Positions 18,378-27,877 are shown, counted from the stretch's first letter. The stretch is 64,000 nucleotides of DNA from Pseudomonadales bacterium (GCA_002708905.1 PAPM01000038.1:1-64000); one strand, 5' to 3'. Translations and numbers: made by a program. The notes: generated from the sequence alone by a model not told the origin.

Positions 18378-18682
18378 ACTGCTTCCGTTAACGTGGTAGG
18401 TTTACGACAAGCTGATCCAATCCATCAACAGCCACTGGCGATATGAATCGCAGTGATCCGCCTCAAAAAACCATGGTGGAGAGTGTTTATGCCAGATTCA
18501 CGCCAATAGCCATAGGGCCGATTTACCTTTGGTACACAGCCTTTACGGGGGCGCGACAGTGGTGATAACTGCCTGAATTCAGGCGCTATTTTAAAAATCA
18601 TCAAGGTTGGAGGCCGGTATCCTGCAGCGGATACCGGAAATGAAGAGTCTTGTAACTTGTAGGTTGTGTGCAAAAAAAGGGA
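18378..18682. other. Intergenic 18378-18682 with two palindromes
   Basis: About 305 bases between two minus-strand genes. GCCTGAATTCAGGC at 18571-18584 is a perfect 14-base palindrome. CCGGTATCC / GGATACCGG at 18614-18622 and 18629-18637 form a 9-bp stem with a 6-base loop, placed 45 bases after the small coiled-coil gene, where its terminator would be. An 82-codon open frame on the minus strand has no family features and I do not call it. Confidence 0.45.
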
Positions 18683-18904
18683 TTATTTCTTACCAAAACG
18701 TTCGCGGAATTCTTTTACCACGATGGGCCAGAACTCACGAATGTTTTCCCATTTATGGTCCATTTCTTCGAGATGTTCATCCAGGTGATCAATGCTTTCG
18801 TGCTGTTCTTCTTCCACCGCCAGATTCAACTGCTGCTTCAGTTTTGCAAGGGCGGCTTCCATTTCCTCAATTTTTTGTTCCAGTTCCTGGCGTCTAACAT
18901 TCAT
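18683..18904 (-). CDS. Small coiled-coil protein, function unknown
   Basis: A 73-residue charged protein. Residues 1-50 are strongly heptad-like (LEQKIEEMEAALAKLKQQL), followed by an acidic His-containing stretch and an aromatic end, FWPIVVKEFRERFGKK. No cysteine, signal or membrane segment. The composition and the strong start context argue that it is real, but I do not recognise the family. It follows the Na/Pi symporter gene by 21 bases on the same strand and is probably co-transcribed with it. Confidence 0.65.
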   Translation of the reverse strand: MNVRRQELEQKIEEMEAALAKLKQQLNLAVEEEQHESIDHLDEHLEEMDHKWENIREFWPIVVKEFRERFGKK

Positions 18905-18925
18905 GCCTATTTCCCCACTGATTCA

Positions 18926-20116
18926 TCAACCAGACAACAGATTGCTGATGCCGATCAAAACGAAAGGAACCAAGAAAAACATGCCGGCAATGTAGCCCAA
19001 TGCCACCAGTTTATTACCTACTGCAACTTCAGCCAGTTTTTCTGCCCCCTTGATCGGAAGTTCCCGCAAGAAGGGTACGCTGTAGATAACAATAACACCC
19101 AACAGATTATAAAACAGGTGAACCAGCGCAATTTGCAGCGCAAACACGGCATTGGGGCCGGTGATGGCGGTGGCGGCCAGCAGTGCGGTAATGCAGGTAC
19201 CAATATTCGCGCCCAGGGTAAAAGGATAAACCTGGCGCAATGAGAACACGCCACTGCCCGCCAGGGGAACCACGAGACTGGTGGTGGTTGAGCTGGACTG
19301 TACCAACACGGTGACGATGGTACCGGAAGCAATCCCGCTCACCGGGCCGCGGCCCACTGCGGAATGCAGAATCTGTTTTGAACGCCCCACCATAATCGAC
19401 TTAAGCAACTTGCCGATGAACGTGATCACCACAAAAATCGCCAAAATTCCCAGAACGATCATGACAATACCGGACACTTCCACTGAAAAATTCGCCATGG
19501 AGGATTTGATCAGCTCAACCGGGGGCTTCACCACGGGTTTGATGAAATTCAGCCCCTTCATGGACATGGATTCTGCCCCCACCAAATGGGTGGACGCCCA
19601 TCCCCCCAGCTTCTGCAGGATGCCGAACATAATTTCCAACGGCAGAAACAGCAACACACACATAATATTGAAGAAATCGTGAATGGTGGCGGCGGAAAAA
19701 GCGCGGCGGAATTCATCACCACGACGCACATGGCCCAGGCTCACAATGGTATTGGTAATGGTGGTACCGATATTGGCACCCATCACCATGGGAATGGCGA
19801 TGCTGACGGGCAGCCCCCCGGCCACAAGGCCGACTATGATCGAGGTGACGGTACTGGAAGATTGGATGAGGGCAGTGGCGACAGTCCCCACCACCAAGCC
19901 GGCAACGGGATTGCTGGCGAAGGCAAACAGCTCTTTGGCGTGGTCTCCGGCGGCCAGTTTGAACCCACCCCCGATCAGGGAAACAGCTACGAGCAGCAGG
20001 TATACCAACCCGGCTATCTGAATCCATTTAAACCAGGTGGGCCCCTGTGTCAGTTCGGCTACATGGCTATCTGAAACATGGGTGGGTGACGCGGTCAGGA
20101 CCGTTTCCTTGGACAT
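18926..20116 (-). CDS. Na+/phosphate symporter (NptA/PhoU-less type)
   Basis: A 396-residue inner-membrane symporter of the Na/Pi cotransporter (PNaS, SLC34-like) family. It has two inverted halves, each carrying the family's Q-S-S-S re-entrant motif: ALIQSSSTVTSIIVGL (about residue 84) and VLVQSSSTTTSLVVPL (about 260). About eight to ten hydrophobic segments are visible. The cytoplasmic PhoU-like tail seen in longer homologues is missing, so it is the short, animal-NptA-like form. It probably brings phosphate in with sodium, in line with a marine setting. The small coiled-coil gene just downstream may be an accessory. Confidence 0.85.
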   Translation of the reverse strand: MSKETVLTASPTHVSDSHVAELTQGPTWFKWIQIAGLVYLLLVAVSLIGGGFKLAAGDHAKELFAFASNPVAGLVVGTVATALIQSSSTVTSIIVGLVAGGLPVSIAIPMVMGANIGTTITNTIVSLGHVRRGDEFRRAFSAATIHDFFNIMCVLLFLPLEIMFGILQKLGGWASTHLVGAESMSMKGLNFIKPVVKPPVELIKSSMANFSVEVSGIVMIVLGILAIFVVITFIGKLLKSIMVGRSKQILHSAVGRGPVSGIASGTIVTVLVQSSSTTTSLVVPLAGSGVFSLRQVYPFTLGANIGTCITALLAATAITGPNAVFALQIALVHLFYNLLGVIVIYSVPFLRELPIKGAEKLAEVAVGNKLVALGYIAGMFFLVPFVLIGISNLLSG

Positions 20117-20323
20117 GTTCGGGTGCTCATTTTAGGGTGGCTCACAAAATGCGTGTAACCTACCATCAAACCCGATTTATTACACTAATGTTTCAGTCGA
20201 TATTTAGGGTATTTTGTATAATCTCTATACAGAAATACGAAGGCTTGGAGAATGGTTGAACCCTATATTCTTGTTAAAACTGGGGTTTTGGATATAAGCC
20301 CCGTTTGCTGACAGGGATTGACC
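20117..20323. other. Intergenic 20117-20323
   Basis: Spacer that holds the promoter side of the symporter gene and, near 20272-20312, the end of the nifH operon. No gene seen. Confidence 0.3.
20272..20312 (-). terminator. Probable terminator of the nifHDK operon
   Basis: Read on the minus strand, AAACGGGG and CCCCaGTTTT pair with one bulged base across a 12-base loop and end in a T-run, 12-50 bases after the last operon stop. The shape fits a Rho-independent terminator. Confidence 0.5.
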
Positions 20324-21082
20324 CTAATCAGTATTTTCTGCCTTTTCCAGTTTCAGGCGTTCCTGCACTGCTTCCCGCACCTCAGGGTCTGCGTCATCCG
20401 CCAGCTCCTCCAGCAATCCAATCGGCGCATTCATAACCGCTGCCAGACGCACCGTCCAGTCACTGTCTTCCAGCAGGGGTTTAACGGAGTCCCCAGTCAT
20501 GCGAGAAGCGACAATGCGACGTACTTCAGGCTCCGGGTCCATGGCCATCAGGCCAAGGCTTTCCTCCGGCAGTCGCTTGGCCACCAGTTTACGTACCTGA
20601 CGATCGCCATCCCGCATAAAACGGAACAGACGACCTACGGGTAAGCGTTGAACAACATAAGCCCGCACCAGATAATCCGGGTCCGATGCCATGCGCTCCA
20701 GCTGCTCGATGGGGAGACGATCGGCTACGGTGATACGAACTTCACGATCCTCGTCATCAATCAACGACACCAGTTGTTCACGGGGAAGGCGATACGCAAC
20801 GGCTCTGCGCACGGCCTCATCCGGATCCGTCATCAGTTCCGTCAACCGTTCAACAGGCAGGTAGCGGGCAACAATCGCACGTCGCTCCCAAAATTTGTCC
20901 TTGATGAATAACGGAGCCAACTCCGGATTGATGCGAAAAAAACGATCGATCTGACGCCCACTCTCCACCACCACACAGGCATCGCCGGGATTGCAGCGGC
21001 CGGACAACAGCAGTGAGCGCCGGAACTGGCAAACCCGGCAGTCTGCTATGGGGGTCAGATCGTCATCGCAACGTGAATCCAT
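20324..21082 (-). CDS. Leucine-rich-variant 4Fe-4S protein (LRV), nif-associated
   Basis: A 252-residue protein matching the LRV protein of the Azotobacter nif region. The N-terminus carries a 4Fe-4S site, C15-x2-C18-x11-C30-x5-C36, with an extra Cys at 5. From about residue 65 onward there are seven to eight ~24-residue all-helical LRV repeats with the pattern RxxVAxRLPxxxLxxLxxDxDxxVR (ARYLPVERLTELMTDPD, AYRLPREQLVSLIDDED, and so on). It is the last gene of the nifH operon, 11 bases after the small protein gene. The Azotobacter homologue has a known structure but no proved function. A role in electron transfer or cofactor handling is inferred from the cluster and from operon membership. Confidence 0.85.
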   Translation of the reverse strand: MDSRCDDDLTPIADCRVCQFRRSLLLSGRCNPGDACVVVESGRQIDRFFRINPELAPLFIKDKFWERRAIVARYLPVERLTELMTDPDEAVRRAVAYRLPREQLVSLIDDEDREVRITVADRLPIEQLERMASDPDYLVRAYVVQRLPVGRLFRFMRDGDRQVRKLVAKRLPEESLGLMAMDPEPEVRRIVASRMTGDSVKPLLEDSDWTVRLAAVMNAPIGLLEELADDADPEVREAVQERLKLEKAENTD

Positions 21083-21093
21083 GGCACTTCAAC

Positions 21094-21378
21094 TCAGGCT
21101 GCTGCTTCGTCTTCGTCTGGTATCACTTCACCAAACACAATTCCAGAAGCAACATCCGCATCATCGGTCAAAGTGGAACAATGGGCACGGGAATCCACCA
21201 GGTAAACGTTGTACGCTTGCGTTTCCGCATACGCTTTGGAGAAGATAACGTCGTCATCCATGCAGTAGGTGAAGTGACAATCAGGAAATTCAGTACGCAA
21301 CTCTACCAACGTTTGCTCACTCAAGCCTTTTTGGTCGACAAACTCCAAAATTGCTTTTAATGAATGCCGGTTAATCAT
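21094..21378 (-). CDS. Small nif-operon protein between nifY and lrv
   Basis: A 94-residue acidic protein that I know only as a recurrent small ORF next to nifY in Azotobacter/Pseudomonas-type nif operons. It begins MINRHSLKAILEFVDQKGLS and has two Cys (CHFTYCMDDD and AHCSTL). The middle suggests a compact alpha/beta fold. Its ATG overlaps the nifY stop by 4 bases, so it is translated with nifY. No catalytic motif, signal or membrane segment. The function is unknown. Its position suggests involvement in nitrogenase assembly rather than catalysis. Confidence 0.75.
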   Translation of the reverse strand: MINRHSLKAILEFVDQKGLSEQTLVELRTEFPDCHFTYCMDDDVIFSKAYAETQAYNVYLVDSRAHCSTLTDDADVASGIVFGEVIPDEDEAAA

Positions 21379-22082
21379 GATGCAGCCTCCTGGTTAAATC
21401 GAACACGCTGTTCCGGTTTCTCACCCATTACCTTGGCTAACCAGGGCGGTGGGGAACTCTTCAACACGGATTGCAATTCCGTCATGTATTCCACGGCACC
21501 ACTGGCAGAGCTCAGCTTAATGGGATGCAAACCTTCCCGTATTACTTTTGCTGCTGCCGGCCCGCCAATGGAAGTGGTGCACAGAACATGACAATCGTTT
21601 ATCAATTCCGCCCGGGCTTTATTCTTGTCCTCATCCGGATCAATGGCCGGCACAGAACGAATTTCCACGAGCCGAATTTCACTAGCCGCCACCTGATAAA
21701 TCAGGAAGCGATCACAGGAACCGAAATGGCCATCGATCTTATCACCATTGTCAGAACTGCAGGCGACCCTGATGGAACCGGGCATGTCACCGGGCTGGTA
21801 ATCACAGACTTCAGGCAGTGGTTCCGCCTCAAGTTTGATGCCGCGACCTTTGAGAAAAGACAGAGCCCGCTTAAGATCATGCTCATCAACAACATCCAAA
21901 GCACCGTTACCGGCCTGCTTTAGTCGGTTCAGGCGTAATTTTGACAGTTTGCTGGCTGTAATGGGTTGACCTACAGCAGCAATCAGGACAGAAACAAAGG
22001 ATTTGGCATCCACATCCGGCAACGCACGTGCTGCCAGACCGATGCGCAGAGCGACATCGTCGTTAACAGCTTGCGAAGTCAT
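21375..22082 (-). CDS. nifY: NifY, FeMo-cofactor / apo-dinitrogenase binding protein
   Basis: A 235-residue NifY. The N-terminal ~95 residues are the NifY/NafY helical domain (DDVALRIGLAARALPDVDAKSF) and residues about 105-225 the NifX-type cofactor domain (IRVACSSDNGDKIDGHFGSCDRFLIYQV, quoted here only in part as GHFGSCDRFLIYQV). NifY binds apo-NifDK and FeMo-cofactor during maturation of dinitrogenase. The gene is 2 bases after nifT and overlaps the next gene. A second, independent NifY/NafY-like protein is encoded at 31111-31848; the two share the N-terminal pattern and the tail PPPWLAKVMGxxxEQRVRF. This copy is named by its place behind nifT. Confidence 0.9.
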   Translation of the reverse strand: MTSQAVNDDVALRIGLAARALPDVDAKSFVSVLIAAVGQPITASKLSKLRLNRLKQAGNGALDVVDEHDLKRALSFLKGRGIKLEAEPLPEVCDYQPGDMPGSIRVACSSDNGDKIDGHFGSCDRFLIYQVAASEIRLVEIRSVPAIDPDEDKNKARAELINDCHVLCTTSIGGPAAAKVIREGLHPIKLSSASGAVEYMTELQSVLKSSPPPWLAKVMGEKPEQRVRFNQEAAS

Positions 22083-22084
22083 GA

Positions 22085-22306
22085 TTAGCCCTCCGCGCCG
22101 CGCTTAGCGCGAATGGTAATCGGCAGTTCAGGCGCTACATCAAGGGGTTCGATGTAGTAAGTTGAGCCGTCAGCCAGAGTGATATCACCACCCCAACGAT
22201 CAGCTGCTTCAAATTCGATGGAAACAATATCTTCTTCCAGGTCCCGTTTGGCAACGTACAACGTTTTCTTGCCGGTTTGGTCCTGGCGAATCATTACGTT
22301 TGGCAT
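22085..22306 (-). CDS. nifT: NifT/FixU family protein
   Basis: A 73-residue NifT, the usual size. The family pattern is visible throughout: MPNVMIRQDQTGKKTLYVAKRD at the start (given only as far as it helps), DLEEDIVSIEF, WGGDITLADGSTYYIEPL. NifT lies after nifK in most proteobacterial nif operons. Its role is not known and mutants usually still fix nitrogen. It is separated from nifK by 98 bases that hold a strong hairpin, and followed after 2 bases by nifY. Confidence 0.92.
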   Translation of the reverse strand: MPNVMIRQDQTGKKTLYVAKRDLEEDIVSIEFEAADRWGGDITLADGSTYYIEPLDVAPELPITIRAKRGAEG

Positions 22307-22332
22307 AACTGCACCTCACTGGTGGTAAAAAG

Positions 22333-22364
22333 TTCCGCAGCGGGCGGGAATTCCCGCTGCGGAA
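22333..22364 (-). other. Perfect 12-bp stem-loop between nifK and nifT
   Basis: TTCCGCAGCGGG at 22333-22344 and CCCGCTGCGGAA at 22353-22364 are exact complements around an 8-base loop. No T-run follows, so it is better read as an mRNA 3'-end stabiliser or processing site that separates highly expressed nifHDK from nifT and later genes, with possible partial termination. Confidence 0.7.
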
Positions 22365-22404
22365 TAAAAGGACGAGTCTACAAACAACCCTCTGGGAGAG
22401 TTAC

Positions 22405-23979
22405 TTAACGAACCAAATCGTAGTTGTAGTCAGTTGTCTGCATGCCACGAGTGGCATCGTCCAAGCGCTCCAGTTCCGCATTCACCAGAGTAGTGAGGAT
22501 TTGCATAGCACCCTCGTAACCCATGGTGGTTTGACGGTGCAGGTGGTGACGATCGAAAATCGGGAAGCCGATTCGGATCAGAGGCACCTCATGCTCTTTA
22601 CCCTTGTACAGCGTGTCACGCTGGATGAACTTACCGTAAGAATTACCGATCATGAAATCGGGCTTGTCGGTAAATACCAGGGAACGCATGTGCCACAGGT
22701 CTTTTTGGATGTGCACAGTGCTATTGGCACCGTAGGGAGATTCAGACAGCATCTTTTCCATTTCCTTCTTCCAACGCTTATTGGCGTTGTTGCAAAGGAT
22801 GTGGACAGGCTCACAACCCAGTTCCAGCAGGAACCGAACCATGCCCTGGACGAAGTCAGGATCGCCCCACAGAGCATAACGCTTACCGTGCAACCAAGCG
22901 TGGGAGTCGGTAATCATATCCACCAGACGACCGCGCTCTTTGGCCAGAGCTTCAGGGATTTCTTTTCCTGTGACTTGACTTACGCTCATCAGGAATTCGT
23001 CAGTCCCGGCCAGACCCATGGGAATGCGCAGAGTTTTGTCTACTTCGTGTTTCCAGGTATTGGATACAAACTTCTTGGTTTTTTCCAGATGCCAAGGCTG
23101 CAGCAGGAATGTGTTGTACGCATTCGGTGCGTCCTTGATTTCCGCCTGGGTTGTTCCGCCGGCGTACATGCGGAATTCACCATCAGCTGGAGTATCCAGT
23201 ACTTCTTCAGGATCAGATAACATGGTGTAATCAACGCCCATGTCTTTCAACATGCGCTTGATAACACGATAGTTACCCAGATAAGTCTCGAAGCCAGGAA
23301 CGATATTGATTTTACCGTTGCTGCCTACTTCCTTATCTTCCATATAGTTCAAAGTGAAGTAACGGGCCATACCTTCGAACATGTTGTCCCAACCGGTTGT
23401 GTGGCTACCCACAAAGCTTGGAGTATGCGCAAACGGTACAGGATAGTCCTGCGGTACGTGACCTTCCTTCCTGGAGTTGTTGATAAAGGCGTTCAAGTCA
23501 TCACCGATAACTTCAGCCATACAAGTGGTTGACACTGCAATCATGTCAGGCTTGTAGGTTGCCTTACAGTTTTCCAAACCATCCATCATGTTTTTCTGAC
23601 CACCGAATACGGCGGCGTCTTCAGTCATGGAGTCAGATACGCAAGCGATTGGCTCCTTGAAATGACGGTTGAAGTAAGTTCGGAAATAAGCGACACAACC
23701 TTGGCTACCGTGAACATAAGGCATGGTCTTTTCGAAGCCCAGTGCACACAGAACCGCACCCAGAGGTTGACAGGCTTTCGCTGGGTTGACAGTCAGCGCT
23801 TCGCGAGCGAAGTTCAGATCCTGATACTCTTTGGTGGTGGTCCACAGGAAGGTTTCGTCGATCAGTTCCTGGGAGTGCACTTCTTCGAAGTTCTCACGCT
23901 TGTTTTTAAGCATGTCCTTGTATTCGTCATCACGGAACAAGGGATAGCTCGGTTTGATGTCGTCAACTTGCTGACTCAT
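22405..23979 (-). CDS. nifK: Nitrogenase molybdenum-iron protein beta chain
   Basis: NifK, 524 residues, nearly the same length as Azotobacter NifK. With NifD it forms the alpha2beta2 dinitrogenase. P-cluster cysteines are seen in AKACQPLGAVLCALGFEK-type context at about 69, in HGSQGCVAYFR (about 94), and in STTCMAEVIGDD (about 152). The start at 23979 (MSQQVDDIKPSYPLF) is chosen over the ATG-like start at 24003, because GGGAGGAGG lies about 10 bases upstream and the homologues begin MSQQV. The end, GMQTTDYNYDLVR, is the conserved NifK C-terminus. It follows nifD by 67 bases. Confidence 0.98.
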   Translation of the reverse strand: MSQQVDDIKPSYPLFRDDEYKDMLKNKRENFEEVHSQELIDETFLWTTTKEYQDLNFAREALTVNPAKACQPLGAVLCALGFEKTMPYVHGSQGCVAYFRTYFNRHFKEPIACVSDSMTEDAAVFGGQKNMMDGLENCKATYKPDMIAVSTTCMAEVIGDDLNAFINNSRKEGHVPQDYPVPFAHTPSFVGSHTTGWDNMFEGMARYFTLNYMEDKEVGSNGKINIVPGFETYLGNYRVIKRMLKDMGVDYTMLSDPEEVLDTPADGEFRMYAGGTTQAEIKDAPNAYNTFLLQPWHLEKTKKFVSNTWKHEVDKTLRIPMGLAGTDEFLMSVSQVTGKEIPEALAKERGRLVDMITDSHAWLHGKRYALWGDPDFVQGMVRFLLELGCEPVHILCNNANKRWKKEMEKMLSESPYGANSTVHIQKDLWHMRSLVFTDKPDFMIGNSYGKFIQRDTLYKGKEHEVPLIRIGFPIFDRHHLHRQTTMGYEGAMQILTTLVNAELERLDDATRGMQTTDYNYDLVR

Positions 23980-24046
23980 GGTCTTAGCCTCCTCCCGCGC
24001 CACTAATCTGTGGTCCGGCGGGTAATATGAGTATATGGTTTAAGGA

Positions 24047-25531
24047 TTACGCAGATGCAGCGACGGCTTCGTCAGCGGCAGCTTCAGTTTTCTTCCAGGG
24101 AGCTTGCAACATTTTCCAGCAAGGATTGTTCAGGGTCATATCCATATCGCGAGCGAAGATGGCGAAACCATCAAAGCCGTGATAAGGGCCTGAGTAATCC
24201 CAAGAGTGCATTTGGCGGAAAGGCACGCCCATTTTCTGGAAGATATACTTTTCCTTGATACCGGAACCGATCAGGTCAGGCTTAACCGCTTTAACGAATT
24301 CTTCAAACTCGTAGCCGGTGACGTCATCATACAGCAGAGTAGCGTCGCCCATTTCCTTGATAGTACGATCGTAGTCATCGTTATGACCAAATTCGTAACC
24401 GGTACCAACCACTTCCATACCCAGATCTTCGTAAGCGCCGATAACGTGACGTGGACGCAGACCGCCTACGTACAGCATAACGCGCTTGCCTTCCAGACGA
24501 GGACGGAATTTGGCAATCACTGAATCCCATTCCGGACGGTATTTCTCGATAACTTCTTCACACTTGGCCTGAATAGTTTCGTCGAAGTGGGAAGCGATCT
24601 TACGCAAAGACTCGACAGTCTTGGTAGGACCAAAGAAGTTGTACTCGATCCAGGGAATCTTGTACTTCTCTTCCATGTGACGAGAAATGTAGTTCATGGA
24701 ACGGTAGCAGTGAACCAGGTTCAGCTTAACTTTTGGAGTCAACTCCATTTCGGAGATGGTGCCGTCACCGGACCACTGGGCAACAACACGCAGACCCATT
24801 TCTTCCAATAGGATACGAGAGGACCATGCGTCACCACCGATGTTGTAGTCACCAATGATGGCTACGTCATAGGGAGTGGTTTCGAAGCTGTTGTCTTCGT
24901 CACGGGCACTCAGAACCCAATCGCGTACGGCGTCGTTGGCGATGTGGTGACCCAATGACTGGGACACACCACGGAAACCTTCGCAGCGTACAGGAACAAC
25001 GGTTTTGCCATGCTCAGCTGTTTTCTTCTTCGCAACGGCTTCGATGTCATCACCGATCAAACCGATAGGACATTCTGACTGGATGGTGACACCTTTGTTC
25101 AGAGGGAACAAAGTTTCAATCTCATCAATCAGTTTAGCCAGTTTTTTGTCGCCGCCGAATACGATGTCCTTTTCCTGGAAATCCGAGGTAAAGTTCATGG
25201 TAACGAAAGCGTTAACACCAGTAGTACCGATGTAGTAGTTGCGGCGTCCAGCACGGCTATACTGGCCACAACCAACAGGGCCGTGAGAGATATGGATCAT
25301 ATCTTTAACGGGACCCCATACTACACCTTTGGAACCAGCGTAAGCACAGCCACGAATCGTCATCACACCAGGCAGAGACTTCTTGTTGGATGTGATACAC
25401 TTCTTGGACTGTTCAAGTTCGTGGTCGTTTGGTGCAAGGTGCTTGGTGCGATCTTTCTTCGCTTTCGCGGGATATACTTCCAGTACTTCTTGAATCAAGG
25501 ATTCAACTTCATCGCGTGACATGACAGACAT
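24047..25531 (-). CDS. nifD: Nitrogenase molybdenum-iron protein alpha chain
   Basis: NifD, 494 residues, of the Mo type. It carries the FeMo-cofactor ligands Cys in [15 protein letters not shown] (about 275) and His in [16 protein letters not shown] (about 442), and P-cluster cysteines in TIRGCAYAG (about 62), [10 protein letters not shown] (about 88) and [11 protein letters not shown] (about 154). It also has the substrate-channel block ending in [10 protein letters not shown]. It catalyses reduction of N2 to ammonia with NifK, using electrons delivered by NifH. The nifH-nifD gap (133 bases) holds three hairpins. A good ribosome site (GAGGAGA) precedes the ATG. Confidence 0.98.
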   Translation of the reverse strand: MSVMSRDEVESLIQEVLEVYPAKAKKDRTKHLAPNDHELEQSKKCITSNKKSLPGVMTIRGCAYAGSKGVVWGPVKDMIHISHGPVGCGQYSRAGRRNYYIGTTGVNAFVTMNFTSDFQEKDIVFGGDKKLAKLIDEIETLFPLNKGVTIQSECPIGLIGDDIEAVAKKKTAEHGKTVVPVRCEGFRGVSQSLGHHIANDAVRDWVLSARDEDNSFETTPYDVAIIGDYNIGGDAWSSRILLEEMGLRVVAQWSGDGTISEMELTPKVKLNLVHCYRSMNYISRHMEEKYKIPWIEYNFFGPTKTVESLRKIASHFDETIQAKCEEVIEKYRPEWDSVIAKFRPRLEGKRVMLYVGGLRPRHVIGAYEDLGMEVVGTGYEFGHNDDYDRTIKEMGDATLLYDDVTGYEFEEFVKAVKPDLIGSGIKEKYIFQKMGVPFRQMHSWDYSGPYHGFDGFAIFARDMDMTLNNPCWKMLQAPWKKTEAAADEAVAASA

Positions 25532-25573
25532 GGTCAGTCTCCTCTCTATTTAGGTTTACGGGTCGCGAAATCA

Positions 25574-25654
25574 GGCGGCGCGACCACCTTGCTGCGCCGC
25601 CGAATTCGATAGGGCCAATCTGCCCTATCCCGAGCCACCCTGAGCAAGCTCAGG
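25574..25654 (-). other. Three consecutive stem-loops in the nifH-nifD spacer
   Basis: Three perfect inverted repeats stand in a row: GGCGGCGC/GCGCCGCC (25574-25581, 25594-25601), GATAGGGC/GCCCTATC (25608-25615, 25622-25629) and CCTGAGC/GCTCAGG with a 2-base loop (25639-25654). None has a T-run. Stem-loops between nifH and nifD are known elsewhere to protect the nifH message, giving excess NifH over NifDK. Three stacked ones are unusually elaborate. Confidence 0.75.
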
Positions 25655-25664
25655 ATCAGACTGC

Positions 25665-26552
<888 letters not shown>

Positions 26553-26652
26553 CTAGGTTTTTCCAGGCGTTATGTTGGCCTTAAGAAACTTTGTGCGGCA
26601 GACAACGTTGCAATGAGTGAAAGGTGTGGATGCCTGCACACGTCTAACCTAG

Positions 26653-26668
26653 TGCAGGCACTGTGCCA
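26653..26668 (-). promoter_or_regulatory. Sigma54 -24/-12 promoter of nifH
   Basis: On the minus strand TGGCAC-AGTGC-CTGCA, with GG and GC exactly 10 bases apart. Only one base differs from TGGCACN5TTGCA. The predicted transcript start is about 26642, giving a ~100-base leader to the nifH ATG. Confidence 0.9.
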
Positions 26669-26766
26669 GCCAACTGGAACAACCATAAGCTATTGAAATA
26701 TAATAATTTGTTTGAATGCACGGTAAGGCTTTGTAGTAGTCTTGTAGGCTACACAAACGATTTGGC

Positions 26767-26782
26767 TGTCGTAATAACAACA
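26767..26782. promoter_or_regulatory. NifA upstream activator site for nifH
   Basis: TGT-N10-ACA (TGTCGTAATAACAACA). Its centre is about 130 bases upstream of the predicted nifH start, the usual enhancer distance. Confidence 0.8.
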
Positions 26783-26899
26783 AATTTTCCGCGGGGATAT
26801 TCACAAATTGATTTGGGTCAAGTCTTCATTCAGATCCAGCCCTGATTTTTGTAGCAAAAGCGCCAAACGCTCAATTGTGGTTTCAACCGACAATGACAT

Positions 26900-26915
26900 T
26901 GTTGCTACAACCACA
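26900..26915. promoter_or_regulatory. NifA upstream activator site for the SIR2-like gene
   Basis: TGT-N10-ACA (TGTTGCTACAACCACA), centred about 68 bases upstream of the predicted start for the rightward operon. It could also act at nifH from a greater distance. Confidence 0.7.
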
Positions 26916-26948
26916 ATTCTTTTTTCCAAAAAATCAGCAGGTTAACGC

Positions 26949-26964
26949 TGGCGTGGTTCTTGCC
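26949..26964 (+). promoter_or_regulatory. Sigma54 promoter of the SIR2-like operon
   Basis: TGGCGTGGTTCTTGCC, with GG-N10-GC exact. Predicted start about 26976, 41 bases before the ATG. Confidence 0.8.
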
Positions 26965-27016
26965 ATGTTTCTCTTTATATAAAAACACGTTTCATAAAAC
27001 CAAGAGAGGCAAGGTC

Positions 27017-27877
27017 ATGGCAGATTCTCAATTATTAGCGGATCTAATCACTGGTATAGAACAAGGCAACATAGTTCCGTATCTGGGTCCTGGTGTTTTA
27101 CAGGGAGTGGTTAATCCAGACAGTGGTGACGCAATTCCCGCTGACAGCGACAGTTTGATTTTGGCCATGAACGACGGCAAGCCCATGGCACCGCGCCTGA
27201 TGTACGAGTTTCCCCGTGCTGCAATGAACCTGGAAAACAAGAAAGGCCGCAAGTTCATTGAAAAATTCCTGACCAAAACCTACGCAGAAACCAAATGGAC
27301 TGAATCCGGTTTTCATAAATGGCTTGTGTCGCTGAAGCCTCGTTACATTGTGGACATCAATCGCGACATTCAATTGCAAACCCTTTATAAGGACGTTCCT
27401 CACACTTTAATCGTAGGCTTGGCACGTATCTCTGGTACCGATTTCCGCTTCAAAATTTTCCATTACGATGGCAGCGCTTATAAGGAAATCGAGCAAGAAG
27501 TCGTAGACACCGCCTTGCCGGTACTGTTCAAGCCTACCGGTTCGCCGCTGCCTGAACCCAACTACGTAGCGTCTGATGCCGACTATGTTGACTATATCAC
27601 TGAGCTGATGGGCGGATTCGGTATACCCAAGTTCATTAAAGAATATCGCAAAGACAAGCAATATCTGTTCATGGGCCTGCGCATGAACCGCGACACCGAA
27701 CGCATGGTGTTGAGCGACATCATTTATGCATCTGGTTCTCCTGCCGGTTGGGTCATGCTGCCCGATGCCAATGAAAAGGAAAAACGCTTCTGCGCGAAAA
27801 AGAATCTGAAGATCATCGATGTCGATTGGACCGCTCTGTTAACAGTGGACAAGACAGCATTAACCAGCGTTGCCTGA
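27017..27877 (+). CDS. SIR2-like domain protein, NifA regulon
   Basis: A 286-residue protein resembling the SIR2-like (SIR2_2-type) fold. The N-terminus LLADLITGIEQGNIVPYLGPG has the G-x-x-(V/P)-x-L-G-x-G pattern typical of the nucleotide-binding first loop. The block WLVSLKPRYIVDINRD, then TLYKDVPHTLIVGLARISG, fits the next strand. SIR2-like proteins bind NAD. Many act as NAD hydrolases or deacylases, but the histidine of true sirtuins is not evident here. The start is ATG 27017, with GAGAGGCAAGG upstream. The gene has its own sigma54 promoter and NifA box and is divergent from nifH. It slightly precedes the Fe-S oxidoreductase gene, so the two form an operon. The exact role in nitrogen fixation is unknown. 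Similar genes occur beside nifH in other diazotrophs as far as I recall. Confidence 0.75.
   Translation: MADSQLLADLITGIEQGNIVPYLGPGVLQGVVNPDSGDAIPADSDSLILAMNDGKPMAPRLMYEFPRAAMNLENKKGRKFIEKFLTKTYAETKWTESGFHKWLVSLKPRYIVDINRDIQLQTLYKDVPHTLIVGLARISGTDFRFKIFHYDGSAYKEIEQEVVDTALPVLFKPTGSPLPEPNYVASDADYVDYITELMGGFGIPKFIKEYRKDKQYLFMGLRMNRDTERMVLSDIIYASGSPAGWVMLPDANEKEKRFCAKKNLKIIDVDWTALLTVDKTALTSVA

Noticed and set aside
18425-18673. An 82-codon minus-strand frame in the 18.4-18.7 kb spacer
   Set aside because: No ribosome site, no recognisable composition, and it overlaps two palindromes.
18668-19243. A 191-codon plus-strand frame over the symporter and coiled-coil genes
   Set aside because: The minus-strand proteins have conserved motifs (QSSS repeats); this frame has none.
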